From: Aminobacter sp. J41
GTDB lineage: Bacteria > Pseudomonadota > Alphaproteobacteria > Rhizobiales > Rhizobiaceae
Length of the DNA stretch: 64,000 bases
Direction: 5' to 3'
Assembly: GCF_000526635.1 (NCBI RefSeq)
Contig: NZ_JAGL01000001.1
Span: 248,001-312,000, forward strand
The notes beneath the pieces were generated by a model, which was given only the letters and a program-made list of their open reading frames with translations, was not told the DNA's origin and made no database searches. Of the stretch, positions 37,393 to 48,360 are shown one piece after another (positions within the stretch are counted from its first letter, which is position 1; every line of letters begins with the position of its first letter). Both the position numbers and the translations under genes were made by a program.

Positions 37393-38004
37393 TCAGTGGC
37401 GCTCCGTCATCGGCAGGGTCATCACCCCTTCGAGGCCAAGAGGAATGTGGGTGGCGGCGACGATGATGCCGCCGTCCTCGAGATGGGCCCGCATCAGCGC
37501 CGCAAACTGGTGTTCGGACGCCTTGTCGAGGCCGGCGGTCGGCTCGTCGAGCAGCCAGACCGGCCGGTAGCTGACCAGAAGCTTGGCAATCGAGATGCGG
37601 CGCTTCTGCCCAGTCGAAAGATAGCCGTAAGGAAGGCTCGCCACCTGGGGCAGGCCGACCATGTCGAGCGCTTCGTCGATGGCAAGGTGCGGCGAACCGT
37701 TGAACTCGCGCCAGAAGCGCAAATTCTCCTCGACCGTGAGCGCCGTCTTCATCGCGTTGCCATGGCCGAGATAGTGGGTGGCGGAAGCGACGGAGGGAAA
37801 TTCTTCCGGATCGCAGCCGTCGAGGCGAATCGACCCTGTCGCGGCAGGCAGCAGACCAGCGACGATTCGCAGCAAAGTCGACTTGCCGGAGCCGTTCGCG
37901 CCGGTGACGATGAGGGCCTCGCCGCTGCCCAGCTGGAAGTCGATCCCTGAAAAAACCGGCTCGCCGCCGCGCTCCCCGCAAAGGTTTTCGGCGATCAGCC
38001 GCAT
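37393..38004 (-). CDS. ccmA: heme ABC exporter ATP-binding protein CcmA
   Basis: A 203-residue ATPase. Walker A is TGANGSGKSTLLR (about 34-46), the signature is LSTGQKRRISIAKLL, Walker B is VWLLDEPTAGLD, and the switch His is in AATHIPLGL. The short length and GQKRR signature are characteristic of CcmA. The start ATG at 38004 (MRLIAENLCGERGG) is preferred to a GTG 24 bases upstream. It is divergent from acnA and is the first ccm gene, but separated from ccmB by repeat DNA. Confidence 0.92.
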   Translation of the reverse strand: MRLIAENLCGERGGEPVFSGIDFQLGSGEALIVTGANGSGKSTLLRIVAGLLPAATGSIRLDGCDPEEFPSVASATHYLGHGNAMKTALTVEENLRFWREFNGSPHLAIDEALDMVGLPQVASLPYGYLSTGQKRRISIAKLLVSYRPVWLLDEPTAGLDKASEHQFAALMRAHLEDGGIIVAATHIPLGLEGVMTLPMTERH

Positions 38005-38274
38005 TGTCACCCGCTTTCGTTCCGGCACGCAGCAAAACCGCTGCGGATCAGCAAATCCACTAGAATCATTTTAAGAACTTCTCTATATGCGGGGCAACCG
38101 TGCCAGCGGTCGGCACGGAAACTAATTTGCGCCGAACCAGCGCGCGCGCCGCCTTGAACGGCCGGGTCGCATGGGAGCGGACAGCGGAAATGACCGTACC
38201 CGCACCTTTGCGCGTGTTAGCATGCCACAGGCGTCCGTTACCCGATCGGCAAACGACGTTTTTGAGGATCGCAC

Positions 38275-40965
<2,691 letters not shown>

Positions 40966-40989
40966 GCCACTCGCGGATAGCGAAAATGA

Positions 40990-41023
40990 AGATCCCTCCC
41001 CGGCAACGGGGAGGGATTTTTCG
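40990..41023 (+). terminator. Rho-independent terminator after acnA
   Basis: The stem ATCCCTCCCC, a GGCAAC-type loop and GGGGAGGGAT is followed by TTTTTCGTTTG. The stem has ten pairs and begins 26 bases past the acnA stop codon. Confidence 0.9.
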
Positions 41024-41107
41024 TTTGGGGGATGGTTGTGGTCTCAGCGGCGGTCAGCGCTCAGAGACGGCCCAGCAGCTATGTTTGCACCGCCCCGCGC
41101 GGCCGAT

Positions 41108-41370
41108 GCGTTCAGGCCTGGATCCCCGGCTCAAGGCCGGGGATGACGAGGAGGAGGTGTCCGAAAAACCTTTGCGGCGGCGCGGCTCTGCGGCAGTCGT
41201 GTTTGAACGAGTACGTACCAGGTTCATCATCGTCGGCCTTGAGCAGAGGATGACGAGGAGGAAATGTCCGGGCGGCGCCGCCGGCGGCGCGGCTCGGCGA
41301 CGGTCGTGTTTGCCCGAATACGTACCAGCTTCGTCATCGTCGGCCTCGAGCCGACGATCCATGCCGGAAC
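41108..41370. repeat. GATGACGAGGA palindrome pair with an internal 107-bp tandem duplication
   Basis: This fills most of the 434-bp gap between acnA and the NlpC/P60 gene, in which no gene is supported. The left hairpin is GGATCCCCGGCTCAAGGCCG, GGGATGACGAGGA. The right hairpin is CGTCATCGTCGGCCTCGAGC, CGACGATCCATGCCGGAA. Between them a unit starting GATGACGAGGAGGA at 41142 repeats from 41249 with a period of 107 bp; shared blocks include GGCGGCGCGGCTC, GTCGTGTTTG and GTACGTACCAG/ATACGTACCAG. The second copy has diverged at several places. Confidence 0.75.
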
Positions 41371-41399
41371 TTCCCCGGCAAACCAGCGGAGCAAACAGA

Positions 41400-42260
41400 T
41401 TACGGCCGGCGAAAGCCCGTCGGCTTGCCATAAATGTAGGCGATGCGGTCGACTGCCTGGCGGAGCGGTTCGCGGGCGACCGACATGGTGTGGCCGTTGG
41501 CGTGGATGATGTTTTCCTCGTCGACCAAGATGGCGACGTGGCCCTTCCAGAAGACGAGGTCGCCGCGGCGAAGGCCGCTGAGGTCGTCGCAGATCTCGAT
41601 GGGCTCGCCGATCGAGCTAGCCTGCATGTCGGTGTCGCGCAGGACGGTGCGGCCCACCATGCGCATCGACAGCTGGACGAGGCCGGAGCAGTCAATGCCG
41701 AAGGCGCTGGTGCCGCCCCAGAGATAGGGTGTGCGTTCGAGCATCGCGGCGACCGCGACGAAGTCGCTGGATACGTGGTCGATCGGGCGCAGATGCGAGG
41801 CAACCAGGGCCTCGCCGGAGGCAAGCACGCAGTATCCGAGGCCGCGGGTCTCGGCGGTGCCGGCGACGTGAAAGCGGCTGCCGAGCGAATAGCAGCCGGT
41901 CGCGGGCTTCTTCATGTCCGGCTCGCGGTAGGAGAAGGTTCGCGGGACGGCGACGACATGGGTCGGCTCGGCGGAAATCTCGGCAAGGCCGGCGCTGGAG
42001 GCATAGCCGACATAACCGTCGCGCTCCGACTGCAGCCAGGCGAAGCCTTCGGTCTCCTCGAAGACGCGGACGCGATCGCCGAGGAGGAGCTGGGTGTCCT
42101 GGCCGGCATCCGGCCGCGGCGCGTTGCGGATGTCGAGGACGGGTATCGCCACCTGCATCGGGCGGCCCTCCACGAAGCGGCTGGCCTCGACCTGCCCCTT
42201 CAGGCGCGCGTCGGCAAGGTCGGGCCGGAAAGCGTTCAGTCGTCGGTCGAGAGAGGTCAA
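41400..42260 (-). CDS. NlpC/P60 family cell-wall endopeptidase with SH3 domains
   Basis: A 286-residue C40 cysteine peptidase. Two SH3-like segments come first (about 35-100 and 120-165), then the peptidase with YLWGGTSAFGIDCSGLVQLS (catalytic Cys191), WKGHVAILVDEENIIHANG (catalytic His241 and polar His253). Such enzymes cleave peptide stems of peptidoglycan. No signal peptide is visible, so either export is non-classical or it acts on imported muropeptides, as proposed for the YkfC-like group. It starts four bases inside the end of the MarR-type gene (ATGA), so the two are one operon. Confidence 0.8.
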   Translation of the reverse strand: MTSLDRRLNAFRPDLADARLKGQVEASRFVEGRPMQVAIPVLDIRNAPRPDAGQDTQLLLGDRVRVFEETEGFAWLQSERDGYVGYASSAGLAEISAEPTHVVAVPRTFSYREPDMKKPATGCYSLGSRFHVAGTAETRGLGYCVLASGEALVASHLRPIDHVSSDFVAVAAMLERTPYLWGGTSAFGIDCSGLVQLSMRMVGRTVLRDTDMQASSIGEPIEICDDLSGLRRGDLVFWKGHVAILVDEENIIHANGHTMSVAREPLRQAVDRIAYIYGKPTGFRRP

Positions 42261-42613
42261 AGTGGAAGCTCCGCAGCCTTGTCGATGATGACATCGCCGA
42301 TGCGCTCGACATAGAGCGCACCTTCCACCGTACGTCGAATCAGCACGTTGCGCCTGTCCTTTTCATCGCGATGACGCGAGACAAGCTTCATTGCACCCAT
42401 CGTGTCCAGAGCCCGGGTGATGACCGGCTTCGATACGTTGAGCTTTTCGGCGAGCGAGCGCACCGTGTGCGGCGGCGGATCGAGATAGATGGTGAGCAGG
42501 ATCGCCATCTGGCGCATCGTCAGGTCGTGAAAATCTCCCCTCACCTCCGCCAGCATCACCTGCTGCCAGAGCCGCAGCGACTGGCTGGGGCGCATCACGA
42601 TAGCCATGACCAT
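42257..42613 (-). CDS. MarR-family transcriptional regulator
   Basis: A roughly 118-residue winged-helix regulator. The helix-turn-helix runs through FHDLTMRQMAILLTIYLDPP, VRSLAEKLNVSKPVITRALD, and the wing is SRHRDEKDRRNVLIRRT. It is shorter than typical MarR proteins (about 140) because the outer dimerisation helices are brief. Three in-frame ATGs near the 5' end (42613, 42607, 42595) lack a clear ribosome site, so the start is uncertain. It is translationally coupled to the NlpC/P60 gene and divergent from the XRE-SulP pair. Confidence 0.75.
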   Translation of the reverse strand: MVMAIVMRPSQSLRLWQQVMLAEVRGDFHDLTMRQMAILLTIYLDPPPHTVRSLAEKLNVSKPVITRALDTMGAMKLVSRHRDEKDRRNVLIRRTVEGALYVERIGDVIIDKAAELPL

Positions 42614-42715
42614 TACGTAGCGGCAATTCGTTTCGCTTCCGTTTCCGAGGGAGCAGCTATGGGGACATGTCCCTTTACATGTGAAGCGCGCATACTTATG
42701 TATGAAACATCATAA

Positions 42716-42994
42716 ATGAGTTGCAGGACATTTGTTTTGATCACTTCCACCCAGATGCGCGCCGCGAGGGCCCTTGCCCAGATCGACCAGAAGACCCTGG
42801 CCGAGATGGCAGGCGTGTCCCTGCCGACGATCCAGCGGATGGAAGCGAGCGACGGGGTGGTCCGGGCAAATGTCGACACGCTGATGAAGGTGATCGAGGC
42901 GCTCGACCGCGCCGGCATCCAGCTCATCGGCGAGAACCAGACGAGCGACGCCGGAGGACGCGGCGTCCGGTTGAAGGAGCCTTCGATAAAATGA
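42716..42994 (+). CDS. XRE-family helix-turn-helix regulator
   Basis: A small regulator of up to 92 residues. The DNA-binding part is MRAARALAQIDQKTLAEMAG, VSLPTIQRMEASDGVVRANV, DTLMKVIEALDRAGIQLIGE, a compact Cro/C1 fold common in rhizobia. The first 13 residues are atypical, so the real start may be the ATG at 42755; neither start has a clear ribosome site. The stop codon overlaps the start of the SulP gene by four bases (ATGA), which suggests it regulates that transporter. Confidence 0.75.
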   Translation: MSCRTFVLITSTQMRAARALAQIDQKTLAEMAGVSLPTIQRMEASDGVVRANVDTLMKVIEALDRAGIQLIGENQTSDAGGRGVRLKEPSIK

Positions 42995-44697
42995 CGCAAG
43001 ACAGTCGCGCAGGACAAATGACGCCAGCCGCGAGTTTCCGCGATTTGTTTACTCCCAAGCTGGTCACGGTGCTGCGCGAGGGCTACGGCCTTTCCGCCCT
43101 CCGCGACGACGCGCTGGCGGGTCTGACCGTCGCCATCGTCGCCCTGCCCCTGTCGATGGCGATCGCCATCGCCTCCGGCGTCTCGCCCGACCGGGGCCTT
43201 TACACCGCCATCGTCGGCGGCTTCCTCGTCTCGCTGCTGGGCGGCAGCCGCTTCCAGATTGGCGGCCCTGCCGGCGCCTTCATCGTGCTGGTGGCCTCGT
43301 GCGTGCATCGCCAGGGTCTCGACGGCATGCTGCTCGCGACTTTCATGGCCGGCTTCTTCCTGCTGGCGATCGGGTATCTCAGGCTCGGCACCTACATCAA
43401 GTTCATCCCCTATCCGGTGACGATCGGCTTTACCGCCGGCATTGGCATCATCATTCTGTCGAGCCAGCTGCGCGACCTGTTCGGCCTGACGCTGGACGGC
43501 CCGGAGCCCGCGGAATTCCTGCCGAAGCTCGAAGCGCTGGTGGGCGCGGCCAATACGGTGACGCCCGCCGCGGTCGGCATCGCGATCGCGACGATCGGCA
43601 TCATCCTTGGCCTGAAGAAGTGGAAGCCGACCTGGCCGGGCCTGCTGATCGCCGTTGCGGTCACGGCGGCGGCAGTGCCGCTCCTCGGCCTTGGCGTCGA
43701 GACGATCGGCACGCGCTTCGGCGGCATTCCTCGCACCCTGCCGGCGCCGCATATCCCGGCGATCTCGCTCGAAAAGATCCAGGCCGTGCTGCCCGACGCG
43801 ATCGCCTTTGCCCTGCTCGGCGCGATCGAGTCGCTGCTGTCGGCGGTCGTGGCCGACGGCATGAGCGGGCGGCGCCATCGCTCGAACTGCGAACTGGTGG
43901 CGCAGGGCGTCGCCAATATCGGCTCGGCGCTGTTCGGCGGCGTGCCGGTCACCGGCACCATCGCCCGCACGGCAACCAATGTGCGTGCCGGCGCGCGCGG
44001 CCCTATCTCGGGCATGCTGCACTCGGCGTTCCTGCTCTGCTTCATGCTGGTGGCGGCACCGCTTGCCGCGCACATTCCGCTGGCGGCCCTTGCCGGCGTG
44101 CTGGTCGTCGTCTCGCTCAACATGATCGAGCGCGAGGCGATCAAGGCGCTGGTGCAGTCCTCCTGGGGCGATGCGGTGGTGCTCGCCGTGACCTTCCTGC
44201 TGGTGGTCTTCCGCGACCTCACCGAAGGCATCGTCGTCGGCTTCGTGCTCGGCGCGCTGCTCTTCATCCACCGCATGTCGACCGCCGTCTCGGTCGAGGA
44301 GGACAAGCCGGACAGCACCAACGGCCGCAGGAAGCCTTACGACCCGCATGAAGCGGACGACCCGAACACGGTCATCTACCGCATCTCGGGCGCGTTCTTC
44401 TTCGGCACCGCGTCGATGGTGAGCTCCGTGCTCGACCGCATCGCCGACCAGCGCAGGAACTTCATCCTCGACTTCAGCGGCGCGCCGCTGATCGACTCGA
44501 CGGCGGCGAACGTGGTCGAGGGCGCGGTGCGCAAGGCGCATAAGAAGGACGTGCGCGTCATCATCACCGGCGCGTCGGCGAACGTCCGCCGGCTGCTGAT
44601 CGCCAATGGCGTGCGCCAGCCGCTGGTCGAGTTCTACCCGTCGATCGACGAGGCGCTCGAGGAGATCGGGGGCAAGGCTGAAGTCGAGGCCGCCTGA
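42991..44697 (+). CDS. SulP-family inorganic anion transporter with STAS domain
   Basis: A 568-residue SLC26/SulP protein. The membrane domain (about 40-420) has the signature VAIVALPLSMAIAIASGVSP, DRGLYTAIVGGFLVSLLGGS, RFQIGGPAGAFIVLVA, and TGTIARTATNVRAGARGPIS. The cytoplasmic STAS domain (about 445-560) reads ILDFSGAPLIDSTAANVVEG. Such proteins carry sulfate, bicarbonate or dicarboxylates by proton or sodium symport; the substrate is not fixed by sequence. The start ATG at 42991 has GAAGGAG twelve bases upstream and overlaps the XRE stop codon. Confidence 0.85.
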   Translation: MTQDSRAGQMTPAASFRDLFTPKLVTVLREGYGLSALRDDALAGLTVAIVALPLSMAIAIASGVSPDRGLYTAIVGGFLVSLLGGSRFQIGGPAGAFIVLVASCVHRQGLDGMLLATFMAGFFLLAIGYLRLGTYIKFIPYPVTIGFTAGIGIIILSSQLRDLFGLTLDGPEPAEFLPKLEALVGAANTVTPAAVGIAIATIGIILGLKKWKPTWPGLLIAVAVTAAAVPLLGLGVETIGTRFGGIPRTLPAPHIPAISLEKIQAVLPDAIAFALLGAIESLLSAVVADGMSGRRHRSNCELVAQGVANIGSALFGGVPVTGTIARTATNVRAGARGPISGMLHSAFLLCFMLVAAPLAAHIPLAALAGVLVVVSLNMIEREAIKALVQSSWGDAVVLAVTFLLVVFRDLTEGIVVGFVLGALLFIHRMSTAVSVEEDKPDSTNGRRKPYDPHEADDPNTVIYRISGAFFFGTASMVSSVLDRIADQRRNFILDFSGAPLIDSTAANVVEGAVRKAHKKDVRVIITGASANVRRLLIANGVRQPLVEFYPSIDEALEEIGGKAEVEAA

Positions 44698-44791
44698 GGG
44701 ACGAACGTCCTGGCGGACACAAATTTGTGAGCGCCGGATCGATAGCACGCTTCCTTCCTTTCGCTACTATCCAACAAGGGAAGGAAGCGGG

Positions 44792-45940
44792 ATGGTTCGA
44801 TCAATCCTCAAGGCAAGCGTGGCCGCAGTCGCGGCGCTGGTTGGAGCCGGCGGCGCGGCATTCGCACAGGAAAACCAGTTTGACACGGAAAAGGGCGCGA
44901 TCCTCGTCACGGTGGTGACGGAAGGGCTCGACCATCCGTGGGCGATCGCGTTCCTCCCCGATGGCGACATGCTGGTCACCGAGCGGCCGGGTAATCTGCG
45001 GGTCGTGAAGGCGGACGGGTCGAAGTCCGAGCCGATCAGCGGCACGCCGCAAGTTGACGCGCGCGGCCAGGGCGGCCTGCTGGACGTTGCGCTCGATCCC
45101 GATTTCGGCAGCAACCGGCTGGTCTATCTGAGCTTTGCGGAAGCAGGCGAAGGCGGCAACAGCACCGCGGTCGCGCGCGGGCGGCTCAGCGAAGACCGCA
45201 CCGCGCTCGAGAACGTCGAGGTGATTTTCTCGCAGCAGCCGAAGGTGGAGAGCACCGCGCATTTCGGCTCGCGGCTGGTGTTCGACAATGAAGGACACCT
45301 GTACGTGACGATGGGCGAGCGCAGCGACCGGCAGTTTCGCGACCACGCGCAAGACCTGACGACGCACCTAGGCACCATCGCGCGCATCAATCCCGACGGC
45401 AGCGTGCCTGACGACAACCCGTTCGTCGGACGCAGCGACGCGCTGCCGGAGATCTACGCCTACGGCATCCGCAATTCGCAGGCGGCAGCGCTGCATCCGG
45501 AAACCGGCGTGCTGTGGGAGATCGAGCACGGGCCGCGCGGCGGCGACGAGCTCAACATCATCCGACCGGGCGCGAACTATGGCTGGCCGGTCGTCACCTT
45601 CGGCCGCGAATATTACGGGCCGCGGATTGGCGAGGGCACCTCGGCGCCCGGCATGGAAGATCCAATCTACCAATGGACGCCGGTGATCGCGCCATCGGGC
45701 ATGATCTTCTACGGCGGCGACGCCTTCCCGAAATGGCAGGGCAATCTGTTCGTCGGCGGCCTCGCCTCGACAGCGCTGGTGCGGCTCGAACTCGACGGCG
45801 AGAAGGTCACGCACGAGGAGCGGCTGCTGGAGGATCTCGATTTCCGCATCCGCGACGTGGCGGAGGGACCGGATGGAGCGATCTACGTGGCGACGGACGA
45901 GGACAACGGGATGATCCTGCGGATTGCCCCGGCGGAATGA
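44792..45940 (+). CDS. periplasmic PQQ-type aldose sugar dehydrogenase (YliI-like)
   Basis: A 382-residue six-bladed beta-propeller of the soluble glucose/sorbosone dehydrogenase family. The signal peptide is about 1-26 (ending GGAAFAQ). Family blocks are GLDHPWAIAFLPDGDMLVTE, GQGGLLDVALDPDF, HFGSRLVFDNEGHLYVTMGE, YGIRNSQAAALHPE, and LWEIEHGPRGGDELN, which carry PQQ and calcium contacts. E. coli YliI oxidises aldoses with PQQ. The start ATG at 44792 has GGAAG upstream. No PQQ synthesis genes are nearby. It follows the SulP gene by 94 bp. Confidence 0.82.
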   Translation: MVRSILKASVAAVAALVGAGGAAFAQENQFDTEKGAILVTVVTEGLDHPWAIAFLPDGDMLVTERPGNLRVVKADGSKSEPISGTPQVDARGQGGLLDVALDPDFGSNRLVYLSFAEAGEGGNSTAVARGRLSEDRTALENVEVIFSQQPKVESTAHFGSRLVFDNEGHLYVTMGERSDRQFRDHAQDLTTHLGTIARINPDGSVPDDNPFVGRSDALPEIYAYGIRNSQAAALHPETGVLWEIEHGPRGGDELNIIRPGANYGWPVVTFGREYYGPRIGEGTSAPGMEDPIYQWTPVIAPSGMIFYGGDAFPKWQGNLFVGGLASTALVRLELDGEKVTHEERLLEDLDFRIRDVAEGPDGAIYVATDEDNGMILRIAPAE

Positions 45941-46080
45941 CAGCCGCCCAAACGCAATGAACCCCGCCTTACCCAAGGGATCGGCGAGGTTCGTTGCCTG
46001 AGAACTACCTTCTACATCATCTTCATTTTTTCAGTCAACAGTCTGTCAACAAATATCGAACAATGTATGCAAGGACAGGC

Positions 46081-46095
46081 TTAACTGCCCATTAA
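46081..46095. promoter_or_regulatory. candidate CtrA-binding site TTAA-N7-TTAA
   Basis: The sequence TTAACTGCCCATTAA fits the full CtrA consensus exactly (two TTAA boxes seven bases apart). It sits 60 bp upstream of the penicillin-binding protein start codon, inside an AT-rich stretch (about 46010-46100) that stands out in this GC-rich window. CtrA controls cell-cycle and envelope genes in alphaproteobacteria, and a cell-wall synthase is a sensible target. No other perfect full site was noticed in the window. Confidence 0.6.
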
Positions 46096-46154
46096 AATGC
46101 CCGGATTAGGTTCCAGTGCGACCGACTCTAGGGTCGTTTTGGATACCGGGGCGG

Positions 46155-48299
46155 ATGGCCAACCGTAAGAAACCTGCACGAATCGAACCGAGCTTCGACG
46201 CTTTCGGGGCGGATGAACCGAAAAGCGGCTTCTTCGTGAGCGAGGAAGACCGGGTCGTGCCAACGCAGCCCAGGTCAAAATCCGGCAGTTCAAAGGCTTC
46301 TTCCCGCCGCGAACCGGCGGGAACGGCGCGCAAGGGCGGACGCGGCCGCAAGAAACGGCGCGGCTTCTTCGGTTTCCTGAAGACCGCCGCCTACTGGTCG
46401 ATGGTGCTGTGCCTTTGGGCCGGCATCGCGGGCGTCGGCCTCGTCGCCTATATCGGCGCGAAGATGCCGGCCGCGACCACCTGGTCGATCCCGGACCGAC
46501 CGCCGAACGTACGAATCATCGATATGAACGGCCAGCTGGTCGCCAATCGCGGCATGACCGGCGGCGAGGAAATCGGCCTGCACGAAATGTCGCCGTTCAT
46601 CCCGCAAGCGGTGATCGCCATCGAGGATCGCCGGTTCTACTCGCATTTCGGCGTCGACCCCATCGGCCTTGCCCGCGCGTTCGTGTCCAACATCGTTGAC
46701 CGCAGGCTTGGCCAGGGCGGATCGACGCTGACCCAACAGCTGGCGAAGAACCTGTTCCTGAAACCTGAGCGCACCATCGAGCGCAAGGTGCAGGAAGTGC
46801 TGATGGCCTTCTGGCTGGAGCGCACCTACACCAAGGACCAGATCCTCGAAATGTATCTCAACCGGGTCTATTTCGGCTCGGGTTCCTATGGCGTCGAGGC
46901 TGCCTCGCGGCGCTATTTCAGCAAATCCGCGCGTGACGTCTCGCTCTCCGAAGCCGCTCTCCTTGCTGGCCTGCTCAAGGCGCCGTCGCGCCTGTCGCCC
47001 GCGCGCGACCCGCAAGCGGCGGAAAAGCGCGCCAAGCTGGTGCTCGCCGCAATGCGCGAGGAAAACATGATCGGCGATGCCGAGCTGCAGCTGGCGATGA
47101 ACGCGCCAGCCGTGCGCGCGCCCGCCTTCTGGACAGGTTCCGAAAACTACGTCGCCGACCGGATCATGGAGGAGCTGCCGGAGCTGATCGGCGAAGTGCG
47201 CACCGACATCGTCGTCGAGACAACGGTTGACCTGGTGCTGCAGACCTTTGCCGAAGGCGCGATCCGCAACGTGATCGATGCGGAGGGCAAGAAGCACAAT
47301 GTGAGCCAGGGCGCGCTGGTCTCGATCGACGCGAGCGGTGCCGTGCGCGCCATGGTCGGCGGCTACGACTACGCGACCAGCCAATTCGACCGCGCCTCGG
47401 AAGCCAAGCGCCAGCCGGGCTCGGCCTTCAAGCCGTTCGTCTACATGGCGGCGCTCGAAAATGGTTACTTCCCGGACACGATCGTCAACGACGCGCCGAT
47501 CAAGATCGGCAAATGGGCGCCGAAGAACTTCAACGACAAGTACTACGGCCAGATCCCGCTCTCGACAGCGCTGGCGCGGTCGGTGAACTCGGTTGCGGCG
47601 CAGCTCGCGCAGCAGGTCGGCCCGGCGGCGATCGTTGAGACGGCCTGGCGCATGGGCATCCAGTCCAACCTCGAGCCGAATCTTTCCATCGCGCTCGGCA
47701 CCTCGGAAGTGACGCCGCTCGAACTTACGTCCGCCTATGTGCCGTTTTCGAATGGCGGCTTCCGCCCTGAAATCCACTTCGTGCGCCGCATCAAGACGGC
47801 GAAGGGCGAGGTGCTCTACGAGCACAAGGCGTCGATGGGCCCGCGCGTTGCCCGCGCCGAGATCATTGGCATGATGAACTCAATGATGGCCGGCGCCGTG
47901 AAGGAAGGCACGGCCAAGCGCGCCGCCTTCGGCTGGCCGGCGGCTGGCAAGACTGGCACGTCGCAGAATTCGCGTGACGCATGGTTCGTCGGCTTCACGG
48001 CGAACCTGACGACCGGCGTGTGGCTCGGCAATGACGACGGCAGCCCGACCAAGGGACTGACCGGCGGCCAGCTGCCGGCGCAAGCCTGGCACGACTTCAT
48101 GACCGCCGCGCATGAGGGCGTGCCGGTGGCACAGCTGCCGGGCGGCTGGAACGGCCGGGTGCTGTCCGACATCGAGAGTGTGCTGAGCCAGTCGTCGGAT
48201 GGCGGAAACGTTGCCACCGCACCCACCGGTTCGGTCCAGCCAGCGGCGCAGGGCGGCGGGCGGATCGGCTCGATCATGGACATCATCCTCGGAAACTGA
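46155..48299 (+). CDS. class A penicillin-binding protein (bifunctional transglycosylase/transpeptidase)
   Basis: A 714-residue membrane-anchored peptidoglycan synthase. A basic cytoplasmic tail (about 1-75, with RKGGRGRKKRR) precedes one membrane span (about 79-101). The GT51 domain has IAIEDRRFYSHFGVDPIGLA (catalytic Glu157), GQGGSTLTQQLAKNLFL and the second Glu in RKVQEVLMAFWLE. The transpeptidase has SxxK in GSAFKPF (Ser423, Lys426), SVN (476-478) and KTGTS (599-603). All catalytic residues are intact. It is shorter than E. coli PBP1a and lacks its OB domain. The start ATG at 46155 follows CCGGGGCGG; a CtrA-like site lies 60 bp upstream. Confidence 0.92.
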   Translation: MANRKKPARIEPSFDAFGADEPKSGFFVSEEDRVVPTQPRSKSGSSKASSRREPAGTARKGGRGRKKRRGFFGFLKTAAYWSMVLCLWAGIAGVGLVAYIGAKMPAATTWSIPDRPPNVRIIDMNGQLVANRGMTGGEEIGLHEMSPFIPQAVIAIEDRRFYSHFGVDPIGLARAFVSNIVDRRLGQGGSTLTQQLAKNLFLKPERTIERKVQEVLMAFWLERTYTKDQILEMYLNRVYFGSGSYGVEAASRRYFSKSARDVSLSEAALLAGLLKAPSRLSPARDPQAAEKRAKLVLAAMREENMIGDAELQLAMNAPAVRAPAFWTGSENYVADRIMEELPELIGEVRTDIVVETTVDLVLQTFAEGAIRNVIDAEGKKHNVSQGALVSIDASGAVRAMVGGYDYATSQFDRASEAKRQPGSAFKPFVYMAALENGYFPDTIVNDAPIKIGKWAPKNFNDKYYGQIPLSTALARSVNSVAAQLAQQVGPAAIVETAWRMGIQSNLEPNLSIALGTSEVTPLELTSAYVPFSNGGFRPEIHFVRRIKTAKGEVLYEHKASMGPRVARAEIIGMMNSMMAGAVKEGTAKRAAFGWPAAGKTGTSQNSRDAWFVGFTANLTTGVWLGNDDGSPTKGLTGGQLPAQAWHDFMTAAHEGVPVAQLPGGWNGRVLSDIESVLSQSSDGGNVATAPTGSVQPAAQGGGRIGSIMDIILGN

Positions 48300-48360
48300 C
48301 GTTTTGCCGCTCTCGCCTAAATGGTCCGCCTCGGCTACATAGCTCGCGGGAGATCCGAAC

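Noticed and set aside
38097-38117. Hairpin CCGTGCC / GGCACGG upstream of acnA considered as a riboswitch or small RNA
   Set aside because: It is a single seven-pair stem with no conserved core of any known riboswitch and no T run after it.
42613-44748. Long open frame on the minus strand opposite the SulP gene (about 710 codons)
   Set aside because: It is antisense to a transporter with clear family motifs, and its composition is Arg/Asp/His-rich without structure.
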